Assembly: GCA_021769725.1 (NCBI GenBank)
Contig: JAETSI010000008.1
Coordinates: 1 to 64,000 of the forward strand
DNA: 64,000 nt
Direction of reading: 5' to 3'
DNA from: Oscillospiraceae bacterium
Lineage (GTDB): Bacteria; Bacillota; Clostridia; Oscillospirales; Ruminococcaceae
The notes beneath the pieces were generated by a model. It worked only from the letters and a program-made list of their open reading frames with translations. It was not told the DNA's origin and did no database searches. Both the position numbers and the translations under genes were made by a program. How positions within the stretch are numbered: the stretch's first letter is position 1; each line of letters starts with the position of its first letter. Shown here in pieces: positions 33,868-42,685 of the stretch.

Positions 33868-35199
33868 ATGAAAATATGTAAATTTGCCTTAGAGTTTATC
33901 GCTCTTTTGATTTTTTGCAGTCTGATCCCATTATGGAATATATTTCCGCTGAGTAATGCAACGAAAATTGCGCTTACGATTTTATTTTCAATTGTTTATT
34001 TATTCATAATTTTCAGAAAAGGAAAAGAAAAATCCAATAATAAAAAACTCAGGCGACTGAACAGAGGCATATGTATTGTTCAGTTTTCAGCATTTGCCAT
34101 TGTTGCAGAGATTATTATACTTGCACTTTTCTTTGTGAAAAAACTTCATAGCGGCATAATCAATGCTGTTTTTGCAGTTGTTATGCCGATTATTGCTATT
34201 GGGATACTAATGTTTGCCGGAATTATACGCATAGCTTTGAATTCAAGACAGATCAGAATTAAAGATCATGTTCTGATGATTTGCTTCTGGTGGTTTCCTA
34301 TCGTTAATCTTTTGGTCGTCAGAAGATTTTACAAAACTGCAAGATGCGAATATATCGTTGAAAGAGATAGAATAGAGCTTGAAAACGCCCGTGCCGAATG
34401 TGAGATTTGCCATACAAAATATCCCATTATTCTGGTTCATGGGATTTTTTTCCGTGATTGGCAGTTTTTTAACTATTGGGGAAGAATTCCGGCAGCGCTT
34501 GTTCGTAATGGCGCAGAGGTTTATTATGGAAAACAGCAGTCATCCAGTTCGGTTGCAAGAAGTGCAGAGGAGATTCGCAGAACAATTCTGAAGGTTATTG
34601 AAGAAACCGGCGCAGGGAAGGTTAACATTATCGCTCATTCAAAGGGCGGACTGGACAGCCGTTACGCAATAAGCTGTCTTGGAATGGATGAATACGTTGC
34701 AACCCTTACAACGATAAATACTCCGCATAAGGGCTGCGATATGGTTGATAATCTTCTTAATAAGATTCCTTCTTCTATTGTTGCATTTATAGCTAAAAGA
34801 TATAACGGAATTTTTTCAAAGCTTGGCGACGAAAATCCCGACTTTATGGCTGGAGTATATGATCTCAGCGCTGTTCGTGCCGGAAAATATGATGAGGAAA
34901 TGCCGGATTCTCCGCTTGTATCCTACAGAAGTGTTATGACAGTGATGCGTTCGGCTTCATCTGCCGGTTTTCCGCTTAATATCGGATATAAAATGATAAA
35001 AAAGCTGAACGGTGAAAATGACGGTCTTGTCTGGGAAAGATCCGCCATTCACGGTGAATACCGCCTTATTCGTCCTGCAACCAAAAGAGGAATAAGCCAC
35101 GGGGATGTAATAGATCTTAACCGTGAAAATATCAATGGATTTGATGTGAGGGAATTTTACGTTGATATGCTTTTCAGACTTCGTCAGGAGGGCTATTAG
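33868..35199 (+). CDS. Membrane-anchored alpha/beta hydrolase (lipase-like)
   Basis: A 443-residue protein. About four hydrophobic segments occupy residues 5-155. The cytosol- or surface-facing rest is an alpha/beta hydrolase of the lipase/PGAP1 type: oxyanion-hole HGIFFRDW near 189, the nucleophile elbow AHSKGG (GxSxG-like) near 253, and a late Asp and His (GLVWERSAIHG; ISHGDV). An ester-bond substrate such as a lipid is likely. The start follows a terminator by 15 nt and has no clear RBS. Its 3' end overlaps a convergent gene by 26 bp. Confidence 0.8.
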   Translation: MKICKFALEFIALLIFCSLIPLWNIFPLSNATKIALTILFSIVYLFIIFRKGKEKSNNKKLRRLNRGICIVQFSAFAIVAEIIILALFFVKKLHSGIINAVFAVVMPIIAIGILMFAGIIRIALNSRQIRIKDHVLMICFWWFPIVNLLVVRRFYKTARCEYIVERDRIELENARAECEICHTKYPIILVHGIFFRDWQFFNYWGRIPAALVRNGAEVYYGKQQSSSSVARSAEEIRRTILKVIEETGAGKVNIIAHSKGGLDSRYAISCLGMDEYVATLTTINTPHKGCDMVDNLLNKIPSSIVAFIAKRYNGIFSKLGDENPDFMAGVYDLSAVRAGKYDEEMPDSPLVSYRSVMTVMRSASSAGFPLNIGYKMIKKLNGENDGLVWERSAIHGEYRLIRPATKRGISHGDVIDLNRENINGFDVREFYVDMLFRLRQEGY

Positions 35200-35572
35200 A
35201 GAATCTTGCTCTTATAAGCATACATAAATAGTATGATGGGATGCAGAGCAAAAACCAATATACTGTGAAATGCGGGCATATCTGTCCCAGAACGTTAAGG
35301 GGCATATCTGAGTAATCCCAGACGTGCCAGCCCATGATGAGATTATCAAAAACGCCTACAGCAAATTCAACGGCGGTGATTATCACAGCGCCGATAAAAC
35401 AGCTCCTGATAAGAGTCATGGCGTGGTGACTGTTTATTCCATATAGAATGGCAAGGATAGCTCCACCTGTCAGCGACATAGTCCAGTGAGTGTATCCACG
35501 GTTAAGTATTTCGATAAGACTATACATGAAATAGCCCATGAGAAATGCAAAAGTGTACTGTGAGATCTTCAT
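35174..35572 (-). CDS. Small membrane protein of the CmpB/ABC-transporter type IV-like family
   Basis: A 132-residue protein with about four membrane helices. Conserved blocks GYFMYSLIEILNRGYTHWTM and WHVWDYSDMPLNVLGQIC match the PF06541 family (putative ABC-transporter type IV). I start at the ATG at 35572, with GAGG ahead of it, not at the ATG 18 bases upstream. It is the only minus-strand gene in this stretch and converges on the hydrolase gene with overlapping ends. Function unknown. Confidence 0.8.
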   Translation of the reverse strand: MKISQYTFAFLMGYFMYSLIEILNRGYTHWTMSLTGGAILAILYGINSHHAMTLIRSCFIGAVIITAVEFAVGVFDNLIMGWHVWDYSDMPLNVLGQICPHFTVYWFLLCIPSYYLCMLIRARFSNSPPDEV

Positions 35573-35656
35573 ATGATTTCCTCGGTTCATTTAAAAATTT
35601 ATCATAGGTATTATTGACGAATAATTGGAAAATATACTTTTTAACGGAGGACATTT

Positions 35657-36739
35657 ATGGATAATAATAATGATTACAGAAAACAGCTTGAAGAAATCAT
35701 GAGAAGCGAGGGCATGGATGACGACGAGCTTATAAAAAAGGCTATCGATGCTCAGCAGGCAATTATGCAAAATGCGGACAGGATGATGGCGGAAATGACA
35801 GGTTTCAGCGATATTTCAGAAATCATGAATATGCCGTCAGCAGAGCAGTCACGTATTTTTAAAGATCTGAATGACAGACTTTGTGAAATGACCGGTATTG
35901 ACCCTGCTGATTTCACGGAGGCTCCAGATCTTCTTATGGAAAGAGAGGAGCGCCGGAAGATGCTTGATGGTGTGGATGTTCCCGAAGCTCTGCTGAAAGA
36001 ATTGGAGAATCACTATCGGAACGCCATTTATATTGAACCGACAGAAGCAGAGGTATATCCCGGATGCTCGAGGATAGGCGGATATCCCCATGTTCCTGCT
36101 GATTTTCAGTGGGTCAGGAACAACGAGGGGAATGCCCTGACCTTTCTTATGCAGATAAACTGTGAAGAAATTCATCCCTTTGATAAGGATAATATTTTCC
36201 CGGAAAAGGGGATGCTTTATTTCTTCTATGATTTTGAAAATGAACCGTGGGACAGCGAGGAAAACGGATATTCTGTCAGTTTTTATGACGGCGATATATC
36301 GGAACTTGCTCCCTGTAAGTTTCCGGATGGAGCCGGAGAAAATTATTTCCGGTATGCTGAGGAAAACTGCGTGATAGACGATCAGCCCGTAAAATTCTTT
36401 GCTGCTCCTGATCTTCCGGAATATGACGATAATGAGGAAGCGGCAGATAAATACAGCTATGAGGAATACGAGGCTGCAAGATACAAGCTGCTGGGCTATG
36501 ACCCTGATGATTACAGCGAGGATTATTTCAAGCTGAGCGGATATTCCAACAGCATACAATGCGGTCTTTCAGAAGTATTTGACGGAAGTTATGTACAGCT
36601 TTGTCAGTTATCGACCTTTGAGGGAGAACACAGCGGATTTATGTTTGGAGATGGTGGAAGTCTTTACTTCTATATAAAAAAGGAAGATCTCATAAACAGG
36701 CGGTTTGACAGGGCTGAAATAACTCTGCAATGTTATTGA
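35657..36739 (+). CDS. DUF1963 (YwqG-like) protein
   Basis: A 360-residue soluble protein. The N-terminal 110 residues are helical and acidic. From about 125 the DUF1963 pattern is seen: SRIGGYPHVPADFQWV, LTFLMQINCEEI, MLYFFYDFE, and near the end FGDGGSLYFYI. The family is of unknown role and often sits near toxin-immunity loci. RBS CGGAGG. It lies 26 nt before malQ, but a functional link is not evident. Confidence 0.82.
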   Translation: MDNNNDYRKQLEEIMRSEGMDDDELIKKAIDAQQAIMQNADRMMAEMTGFSDISEIMNMPSAEQSRIFKDLNDRLCEMTGIDPADFTEAPDLLMEREERRKMLDGVDVPEALLKELENHYRNAIYIEPTEAEVYPGCSRIGGYPHVPADFQWVRNNEGNALTFLMQINCEEIHPFDKDNIFPEKGMLYFFYDFENEPWDSEENGYSVSFYDGDISELAPCKFPDGAGENYFRYAEENCVIDDQPVKFFAAPDLPEYDDNEEAADKYSYEEYEAARYKLLGYDPDDYSEDYFKLSGYSNSIQCGLSEVFDGSYVQLCQLSTFEGEHSGFMFGDGGSLYFYIKKEDLINRRFDRAEITLQCY

Positions 36740-36765
36740 GATAAATTTACAAGAGGTGTAAAAAA

Positions 36766-38238
36766 ATGCGAAAAAGCTGCATATTGATGCATATTTCAAG
36801 TTTGCCGTCAGAGTACGGAATAGGTAAAATGGGGCGTCATGCCTTTGAATTTGTTGATTTTCTGAAAAAATCCGGGGTGAAATGCTGGCAGATTCTGCCC
36901 CTTTCTCCTACAAGCTACGGCGATTCGCCGTATCAGTCCTTCTCGGTAAACGCCGGAAATCCGTACTTCATTGATTTTGAGATCCTGGAGGGAGACGGAC
37001 TTCTGGAACATGACGAATTCGCTTCAATTGTCTGGGACAGCGAACCGGACAAGGTCGATTACAGCATTATCTGGAATCATTGCTTTGATGTGCTCAGGAT
37101 AGCTTATTCAAGATTCAGGGCGTCTAAATTTCCGCAATACCGTAAATTCTGCGATGCAAATAAACATTGGCTTGAAGAATACAGTCTTTTCATGGCTCTG
37201 AAGTTCGCACATGACGGAAAAGCCTGGTATGAGTGGGAAAACGACATAGCTATGCACAAGCCGAAAGCTGTTGCCGAAGCTAAAAAGGAACTTAAAAAAG
37301 AAATTGGATTCTATAAATTTATCCAGTTTGAGTTCAGTCGTCAGTGGCACGAACTTAAAAAATATGCAAACGATAATGGCATTGAGATTATAGGTGACAT
37401 TCCGATATACTGCGCTCTGGACAGCGTTGAGGCTTGGGGAAATCACAAGCTCTTCTGGTTTGACAGAAAACATCGTCCCGTTGCTGTTGCCGGCTGTCCT
37501 CCTGATGATTTTTCACCGACAGGGCAGCTTTGGGGCAATCCGCTCTATGACTGGGAGTACCATAAGAAAACAGGATATGAGTGGTGGATAGACCGAATAA
37601 GATCCGCTTCACAGCTCTATGATATTGTCCGTATCGATCATTTCCGTGGCTTTGAAAGTTATTATACGATTCCATACGGCAACAAGGACGCTACGGTAGG
37701 CGAGTGGAAAAAAGGTCCGAACTACGAACTTTTCTGCCTTGCAGAAGAGAAGCTGGGCAAGCTGAATATAATCGCCGAAGATCTTGGGTTTATTACTCCG
37801 GAGGTTCGTGAAATGCTGGATAAATGCGGATACCCCGGAATGAAGGTTCTCCAGTTCGGATTCAGCGACGGAGAAAATGAGCATCTTCCTCACAATTTTA
37901 CCGGCACAAACTGTTATGCATATACGGGCACTCATGACAATGAAACTCTCAGCGGATGGATAGAAAAAATGGATACAAAATCACTGAAATTTACAAAGAA
38001 GTATCTTAATGTAAAAAAGAAAAAAGAAATTGCACCTGCTGTTATACGAGCAGCCTGGTCGAGCGTTGCGGAAGTTGCAGTGGCTCAGATTCAGGATTTT
38101 CTTGACAGTCCGCCCGATGGAAGAATGAATACGCCGTCAACTCTTGGCTGCAACTGGCAGTTCCGGACGAAAGAAAGCGATTTTACATCTTCTCTGGCAA
38201 AGAGAATTAAAAAGCTTAATAAAATTTATAACAGATGA
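36766..38238 (+). CDS. malQ: 4-alpha-glucanotransferase (amylomaltase)
   Basis: A 490-residue GH77 enzyme that transfers maltosyl units between alpha-1,4-glucans. It starts with RKSCILMHISSLPSEYGIG; the catalytic nucleophile region VRIDHFRGF is near residue 288, the acid/base region AEDLGF near 338 and THDNETLSG near 386. Length is right for short amylomaltases. glgP follows after 17 nt, so the pair processes glycogen or maltodextrins, which ruminococci store and recycle. Confidence 0.96.
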   Translation: MRKSCILMHISSLPSEYGIGKMGRHAFEFVDFLKKSGVKCWQILPLSPTSYGDSPYQSFSVNAGNPYFIDFEILEGDGLLEHDEFASIVWDSEPDKVDYSIIWNHCFDVLRIAYSRFRASKFPQYRKFCDANKHWLEEYSLFMALKFAHDGKAWYEWENDIAMHKPKAVAEAKKELKKEIGFYKFIQFEFSRQWHELKKYANDNGIEIIGDIPIYCALDSVEAWGNHKLFWFDRKHRPVAVAGCPPDDFSPTGQLWGNPLYDWEYHKKTGYEWWIDRIRSASQLYDIVRIDHFRGFESYYTIPYGNKDATVGEWKKGPNYELFCLAEEKLGKLNIIAEDLGFITPEVREMLDKCGYPGMKVLQFGFSDGENEHLPHNFTGTNCYAYTGTHDNETLSGWIEKMDTKSLKFTKKYLNVKKKKEIAPAVIRAAWSSVAEVAVAQIQDFLDSPPDGRMNTPSTLGCNWQFRTKESDFTSSLAKRIKKLNKIYNR

Positions 38239-38255
38239 TCTGGAGGTTTGATAAA

Positions 38256-40595
38256 ATGGATAAGAATGTATTAAAGGAAAAATTAAGCGAAAAGCTGAAA
38301 AACTGGCATGGCGATTCCGTGTACGAAGTACACAATGCAGTTGGCGAAGCCATAATGGAAATGTATTCGGAACAGTGGCAGAAAAGCCGTGAAAAGCATC
38401 TTTCCGGCAGACGTGCGGCATATCTTTCAATGGAATTTCTTGTGGGCAGAGCTATCCAGAATAATCTGCTCTGCCTTGGAATATACGATGATGTAGCAGA
38501 AGTACTACGCAATGACTTCGGCTTTGAAATGTCCGAGTTTGAAGAAATAGAGGATGCTGCCCTCGGAAACGGCGGTCTGGGACGTCTTGCAGCCTGTTTT
38601 CTTGACAGTGCGGCAACGCTGAATCTGCCCCTTGACGGCTACGGAATCCGCTATAAATATGGTCTTTTTAAGCAGTCTATCGTAGACGGATTTCAGCGTG
38701 AGGAGGCAGACGATTGGTCGAGAAACGGCGACCCCTGGTCTGAGCGCAGAGATGAGGCGGTTCTTGTTAGTTTCAATGAACAGACTGTCTTTGCCGTGCC
38801 CTACGATATGCCGATTTTCGGCTGCAAAACAGACAACATCGGAACTCTCCGTCTCTGGCAGGCTGAGCCGGTAAAGGAATTTGATTTCGAGACATTCAAT
38901 AATCAAAACTATCTTGAAGCGTCAAAGGAGAAGATCTTTGCCGAGGATATTTCTCGTGTGCTCTATCCAAATGATGATACCAACGAGGGCAAAAAGCTTC
39001 GTCTTAAGCAGCAGTATTTCTTTAGCTGTGCGTCACTGACGGACATTATCAGAAAACATAAGGCAAGATTCGGAACAGTTGATAATCTTGCTGATTATAT
39101 TTCAATTCAGCTTAACGATACACATCCTGTTATCTCAATACCGGAGCTCATTCGTCAGCTTGTTGATTATGAGGGATATACCTTTGAAAAAGCTCTTGAA
39201 ATGGCAAAAAAGATATTCAACTATACAAATCATACTGTAATGCAGGAGGCTCTTGAAAAATGGTGGATAGGTCTGGTTAAAGAACTTCTTCCCAGAATTT
39301 ATGAGATTATTATTCAGATCAATGAGTCTTTGATAGCTGATATGTATACCAAAGGAGTACAGAAAGATAAAATCAGCCGTATCAAGATAATCAAGGGCGA
39401 ACTTATTCACATGGCTGACATGGCGTGTTATGCATCCAGTCATATTAACGGCGTGGCAGAGATTCACACCCAGATTCTGAAAGATACCGTTCTTGCAGAC
39501 TGGTACAGCATCTATCCTGAGCGTTTCCTCAATGAGACAAACGGAATAACTCAGCGGCGGTGGCTTGCCTTGTGCAACAGCGAACTGTCCGGTCTTATTA
39601 CGGAACTTCTTGGAACGGATAAATGGACGGTTGACCTGGATATGCTTAAAGAACTGGAAAAGTATGCCGATGATGAAGCAATTCTCCGTAGGTTCATTGA
39701 TATCAAGCAGGAGAAAAAGGCTCAGCTTGCCGGATTTATCAGGGAACACGACAATGCGGAGATCGCTTCGGCATCTGTGTACGATATCCAGATAAAGCGT
39801 CTGCATGAATACAAGAGACAGCTGCTTAACGCTTTCTCAATTTTGTGGATATACTATGGAATCAAAGACGGCAGTATAAAGAATTTCACTCCTACCACAT
39901 TTATTTTCGGCGCAAAATCTGCTCCAGGATATAGGCGTGCAAAGGCTATAATAAAGTATATCAACGAGATTGGCAGAATAGTTTCTTCCGATCCGGAAAC
40001 AAGCGATCTTATCAAGGTAGTGTTTGTCCAGAACTACAACGTTTCCTATGCGGAAAAGTTGGTAGCTGCCGCTGATGTTTCCGAGCAGATATCTACAGCC
40101 GGAACAGAGGCTTCAGGTACAGGCAACATGAAACTCATGCTTAACGGCGCTGTAACTCTGGGAACATATGACGGAGCAAATATCGAGATAGTTCAGGAAG
40201 CCGGAGAAGAGAACAATTATATTTTTGGTGCAAGGGTTGAGGAACTTGAAAAGATAGTTCCGGAATACGACAGCCGTGCGGTATTCGCCGGAGATCCCAT
40301 GATACGCAGGGTAGTTTCGTCACTGATTGACGGCACTGTATCTGACGGAGGCAGCGGTGATTTCCGAGAGTTGTATACGTCTCTTCTTGACGGTGCAAGC
40401 TGGCATAAGCCGGATCACTATTACCTGCTTGGCGATCTCAGAAGCTACGTTGAAGCAAAACTCCGCTGCATCAATGACTACAGTGCAGACCGTATCAGAT
40501 TTGCACGAAAGCAGTGGCTCAATATGTGCAATGCAGGAAAATTCAGTTCTGACCGCACAATCGCTGACTATGCAAAAAACGTCTGGAAGATATAA
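38256..40595 (+). CDS. glgP: Glycogen/maltodextrin phosphorylase
   Basis: A 779-residue GT35 enzyme that releases glucose-1-phosphate. It has SMEFLVGRAIQNNL near residue 50, GNGGLGRLAACFLDS near 105, and the PLP-lysine segment GTGNMKLMLNGA near 622, all canonical. The ATG at 38256 has CTGGAGG before it; an in-frame ATG 21 bases upstream overlaps malQ and lacks an RBS. It is the second gene of malQ-glgP. Confidence 0.97.
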   Translation: MDKNVLKEKLSEKLKNWHGDSVYEVHNAVGEAIMEMYSEQWQKSREKHLSGRRAAYLSMEFLVGRAIQNNLLCLGIYDDVAEVLRNDFGFEMSEFEEIEDAALGNGGLGRLAACFLDSAATLNLPLDGYGIRYKYGLFKQSIVDGFQREEADDWSRNGDPWSERRDEAVLVSFNEQTVFAVPYDMPIFGCKTDNIGTLRLWQAEPVKEFDFETFNNQNYLEASKEKIFAEDISRVLYPNDDTNEGKKLRLKQQYFFSCASLTDIIRKHKARFGTVDNLADYISIQLNDTHPVISIPELIRQLVDYEGYTFEKALEMAKKIFNYTNHTVMQEALEKWWIGLVKELLPRIYEIIIQINESLIADMYTKGVQKDKISRIKIIKGELIHMADMACYASSHINGVAEIHTQILKDTVLADWYSIYPERFLNETNGITQRRWLALCNSELSGLITELLGTDKWTVDLDMLKELEKYADDEAILRRFIDIKQEKKAQLAGFIREHDNAEIASASVYDIQIKRLHEYKRQLLNAFSILWIYYGIKDGSIKNFTPTTFIFGAKSAPGYRRAKAIIKYINEIGRIVSSDPETSDLIKVVFVQNYNVSYAEKLVAAADVSEQISTAGTEASGTGNMKLMLNGAVTLGTYDGANIEIVQEAGEENNYIFGARVEELEKIVPEYDSRAVFAGDPMIRRVVSSLIDGTVSDGGSGDFRELYTSLLDGASWHKPDHYYLLGDLRSYVEAKLRCINDYSADRIRFARKQWLNMCNAGKFSSDRTIADYAKNVWKI

Positions 40596-40613
40596 TATTG
40601 AAATATCAGCGAA

Positions 40614-40673
40614 TTAAGTGGGGACGCCGTCCCCACACCCCCTGCCAAAGGGAAGTACATTCCCTTTGGAAAC
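40614..40673 (+). repeat. Two-hairpin intergenic repeat, copy B
   Basis: TTAAGTG followed by GTGGGGAC-GCC-GTCCCCAC and CCAAAGGGAA-GTACA-TTCCCTTTGG, then AAA. It is the second copy of the family at 23139-23195, again just after a plus-strand gene. Both stems are perfect here. Confidence 0.75.
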
Positions 40674-40680
40674 CCAGTAT

Positions 40681-40723
40681 CAAATATCTCCATTATTCCG
40701 TAAAGGGATAATGGAGATATTTG
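40681..40723. terminator. Long hairpin after glgP
   Basis: Perfect 16-bp arms (40681-40696 and 40708-40723, core ATATCTCCATTAT) with an 11-nt loop. It lacks a T-run, so its action as a terminator is uncertain. Confidence 0.5.
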
Positions 40724-40819
40724 GAGTGAATGCCACAGGGAAAATTCTCACTTGACATGAGTGTACGAAACTGAATTACTTAATTAGTTGGAATTCGTTA
40801 TATACTTTACAAATATTAC

Positions 40820-40850
40820 AATACAGCTCCGCATTTTGCGGAGCTGTATT
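40820..40850. terminator. Terminator between convergent transcripts
   Basis: Perfect 14-bp arms (AATACAGCTCCGCA / TGCGGAGCTGTATT) and a 3-nt loop, directly after the stop of the minus-strand gene at 40852. Confidence 0.7.
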
Positions 40851-40851
40851 A

Positions 40852-42666
40852 TTAATATATTTCGTTGTCATTGTAGTCGTCATAATCATTATAATCGTCA
40901 TCGTTGTTTTTGCTGTTTCGGGACATTTCAGCTTCTTCGGCGAGTATTTCTGCAAGATCTTCATCAATACCGAGTTTTATATAAAGCTTCTTATATGCTT
41001 CTATATAGTCAACATCGCTGAAATAATCATCAACGCTGACTGTATCGCTGTTTTCGTAATTCATTACATATGAATCATCAGCGTCCGGCATTTCAGCGGA
41101 ATAGTCATCCTTATCTTTGAAAATAAGAGAGCAATCACCATATTCTACCTCATCCACGTTGACTGTATAGGTGACAGACTGCATACCTTTGCTGCCTTTG
41201 AATTTGAGTTCTATCGGATCAACGTCAGGAATATTCAGCACTGCATCACCTGTAAGTTTAAGGTCGTCATCACTTCCGATCGACATATCGTCAAAATCCA
41301 TTGTGATTGTATAATCTTCCGATTCGTCGGATTCCATTAAATCACCGACTATTTCTTCGTCAATATTAAGTACAGCGCTTCCGGAATATTTTTTCTTGCC
41401 AGTTTCCTTGGCATTGAGAGTAAGGTTTACAATTTTTGTGTCGTTTTCCGTAACGGAGAATTCAATGGCAATATCATCTTTTTTCTTGCCGATCGCACCA
41501 AAAATCTCCACTTCTTCATCGCTTAACGAAAAGCCACGGATAGTTCCTTTTGAGTCAATGTATGTTTTAAGAGAAACTTCGCTGTCATCATCAGTATCGT
41601 TGTTATTTATAGATATCAGAGCTGCCTTGAAAGCACTGTCATACTGCTTTTCAGAAATGAGTCCGAACTTATCAATAATTGTTCGCTGTAAAACAGTATC
41701 ATTTGAAGCCTCTTTGATAAAATTTTTGATGATCTTATTTCCGGTTCTGCTGTTTATATCAACATCAAGAACGGTGTATTTTACTGTTATATCCCCGATA
41801 TCAAGTTTTTCGCTGTGTTCACGGTCTACATCGGAAAATGATTCATTCCATGCGTTGGTGTAGTTGATAATACTGTTTTTCAGTTCCGTGGGGGATATAA
41901 GCGCTGAGGGATCACTTATTATTTCCTGATAGAATTCCTTTATCTTGCTGTAGTTCAGATTTTCCGATTCCATGGCCTGCTTTATGACATCGTCTACGTC
42001 AAGACACAGCCATTGTTCTTTTAGTTCAGGATAACGCATGAAAAGTTTTGGATTCAGCATATCCAGGGCAAGGTCAAATGTGAGCAGACTGTCACCGTTC
42101 AGATTTGCTGCAAGTGACAGCATCTGGTCGGTTTTTTTGCCGCTGCTTGTCAGAGCAATGCTTAGATCTTCAACATTATTAATAATATCTGAAAGCATAT
42201 CCTGCGATTCCGGCGAGTCAGAAATTTCTTTGCTCATTTTATCAAGAAGTTCGTCCTTTGCCGCATCGGTTATATTTAATTTGAGTTCGATTGATGAAGA
42301 AACTCCTTTTTTATATCTGTTAAGAGATTTGTCGTAAGAATCGGCAGCTTTTTCAGCAAATCCACGGGAATTTTCCTCATTTACCCATACATAGTATTTT
42401 TCGGGCTTCATTATACGGAGATTGACCTGATTTCTGATAAAGGACGAAAAGTGGTAAGCGGCTGCTCCTCCGCCGACAAGCACTGCTGCTGATATACCGC
42501 TTATGGCAGCGATCTTTATGCCCTTTTTATTTTTCTTTTTGGTCATCTCCGGGATTAAATCTTCGTCTTCTGACAACGCAGGTGTTTCGATTGTTTCCTG
42601 AACCTGATGTATAACGGTTTCCTGCGAATCGTCCGGAGCAGCAGTTTCATTTTCTTTATTATTCAT
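40852..42666 (-). CDS. Large single-pass membrane protein, partner gene of the anchored GH9
   Basis: A 604-residue protein. Residues 1-45 are acidic and cytoplasmic, followed by KKKNKKGIK, one transmembrane helix at about 50-70 and a large external part beginning NLRIMKPEKYYVWVNE. The external part is beta-rich and acidic with no recognised catalytic motif; it ends in an Asp/Asn/Tyr-rich tail. Similar proteins are common in Ruminococcus. It follows the GH9 gene by 19 nt with a GGAG RBS, so it may help display or sense cellulose breakdown. Function unknown. Confidence 0.75.
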   Translation of the reverse strand: MNNKENETAAPDDSQETVIHQVQETIETPALSEDEDLIPEMTKKKNKKGIKIAAISGISAAVLVGGGAAAYHFSSFIRNQVNLRIMKPEKYYVWVNEENSRGFAEKAADSYDKSLNRYKKGVSSSIELKLNITDAAKDELLDKMSKEISDSPESQDMLSDIINNVEDLSIALTSSGKKTDQMLSLAANLNGDSLLTFDLALDMLNPKLFMRYPELKEQWLCLDVDDVIKQAMESENLNYSKIKEFYQEIISDPSALISPTELKNSIINYTNAWNESFSDVDREHSEKLDIGDITVKYTVLDVDINSRTGNKIIKNFIKEASNDTVLQRTIIDKFGLISEKQYDSAFKAALISINNNDTDDDSEVSLKTYIDSKGTIRGFSLSDEEVEIFGAIGKKKDDIAIEFSVTENDTKIVNLTLNAKETGKKKYSGSAVLNIDEEIVGDLMESDESEDYTITMDFDDMSIGSDDDLKLTGDAVLNIPDVDPIELKFKGSKGMQSVTYTVNVDEVEYGDCSLIFKDKDDYSAEMPDADDSYVMNYENSDTVSVDDYFSDVDYIEAYKKLYIKLGIDEDLAEILAEEAEMSRNSKNNDDDYNDYDDYNDNEIY

Positions 42667-42685
42667 AATAGTTCTCCCTCTTTAA

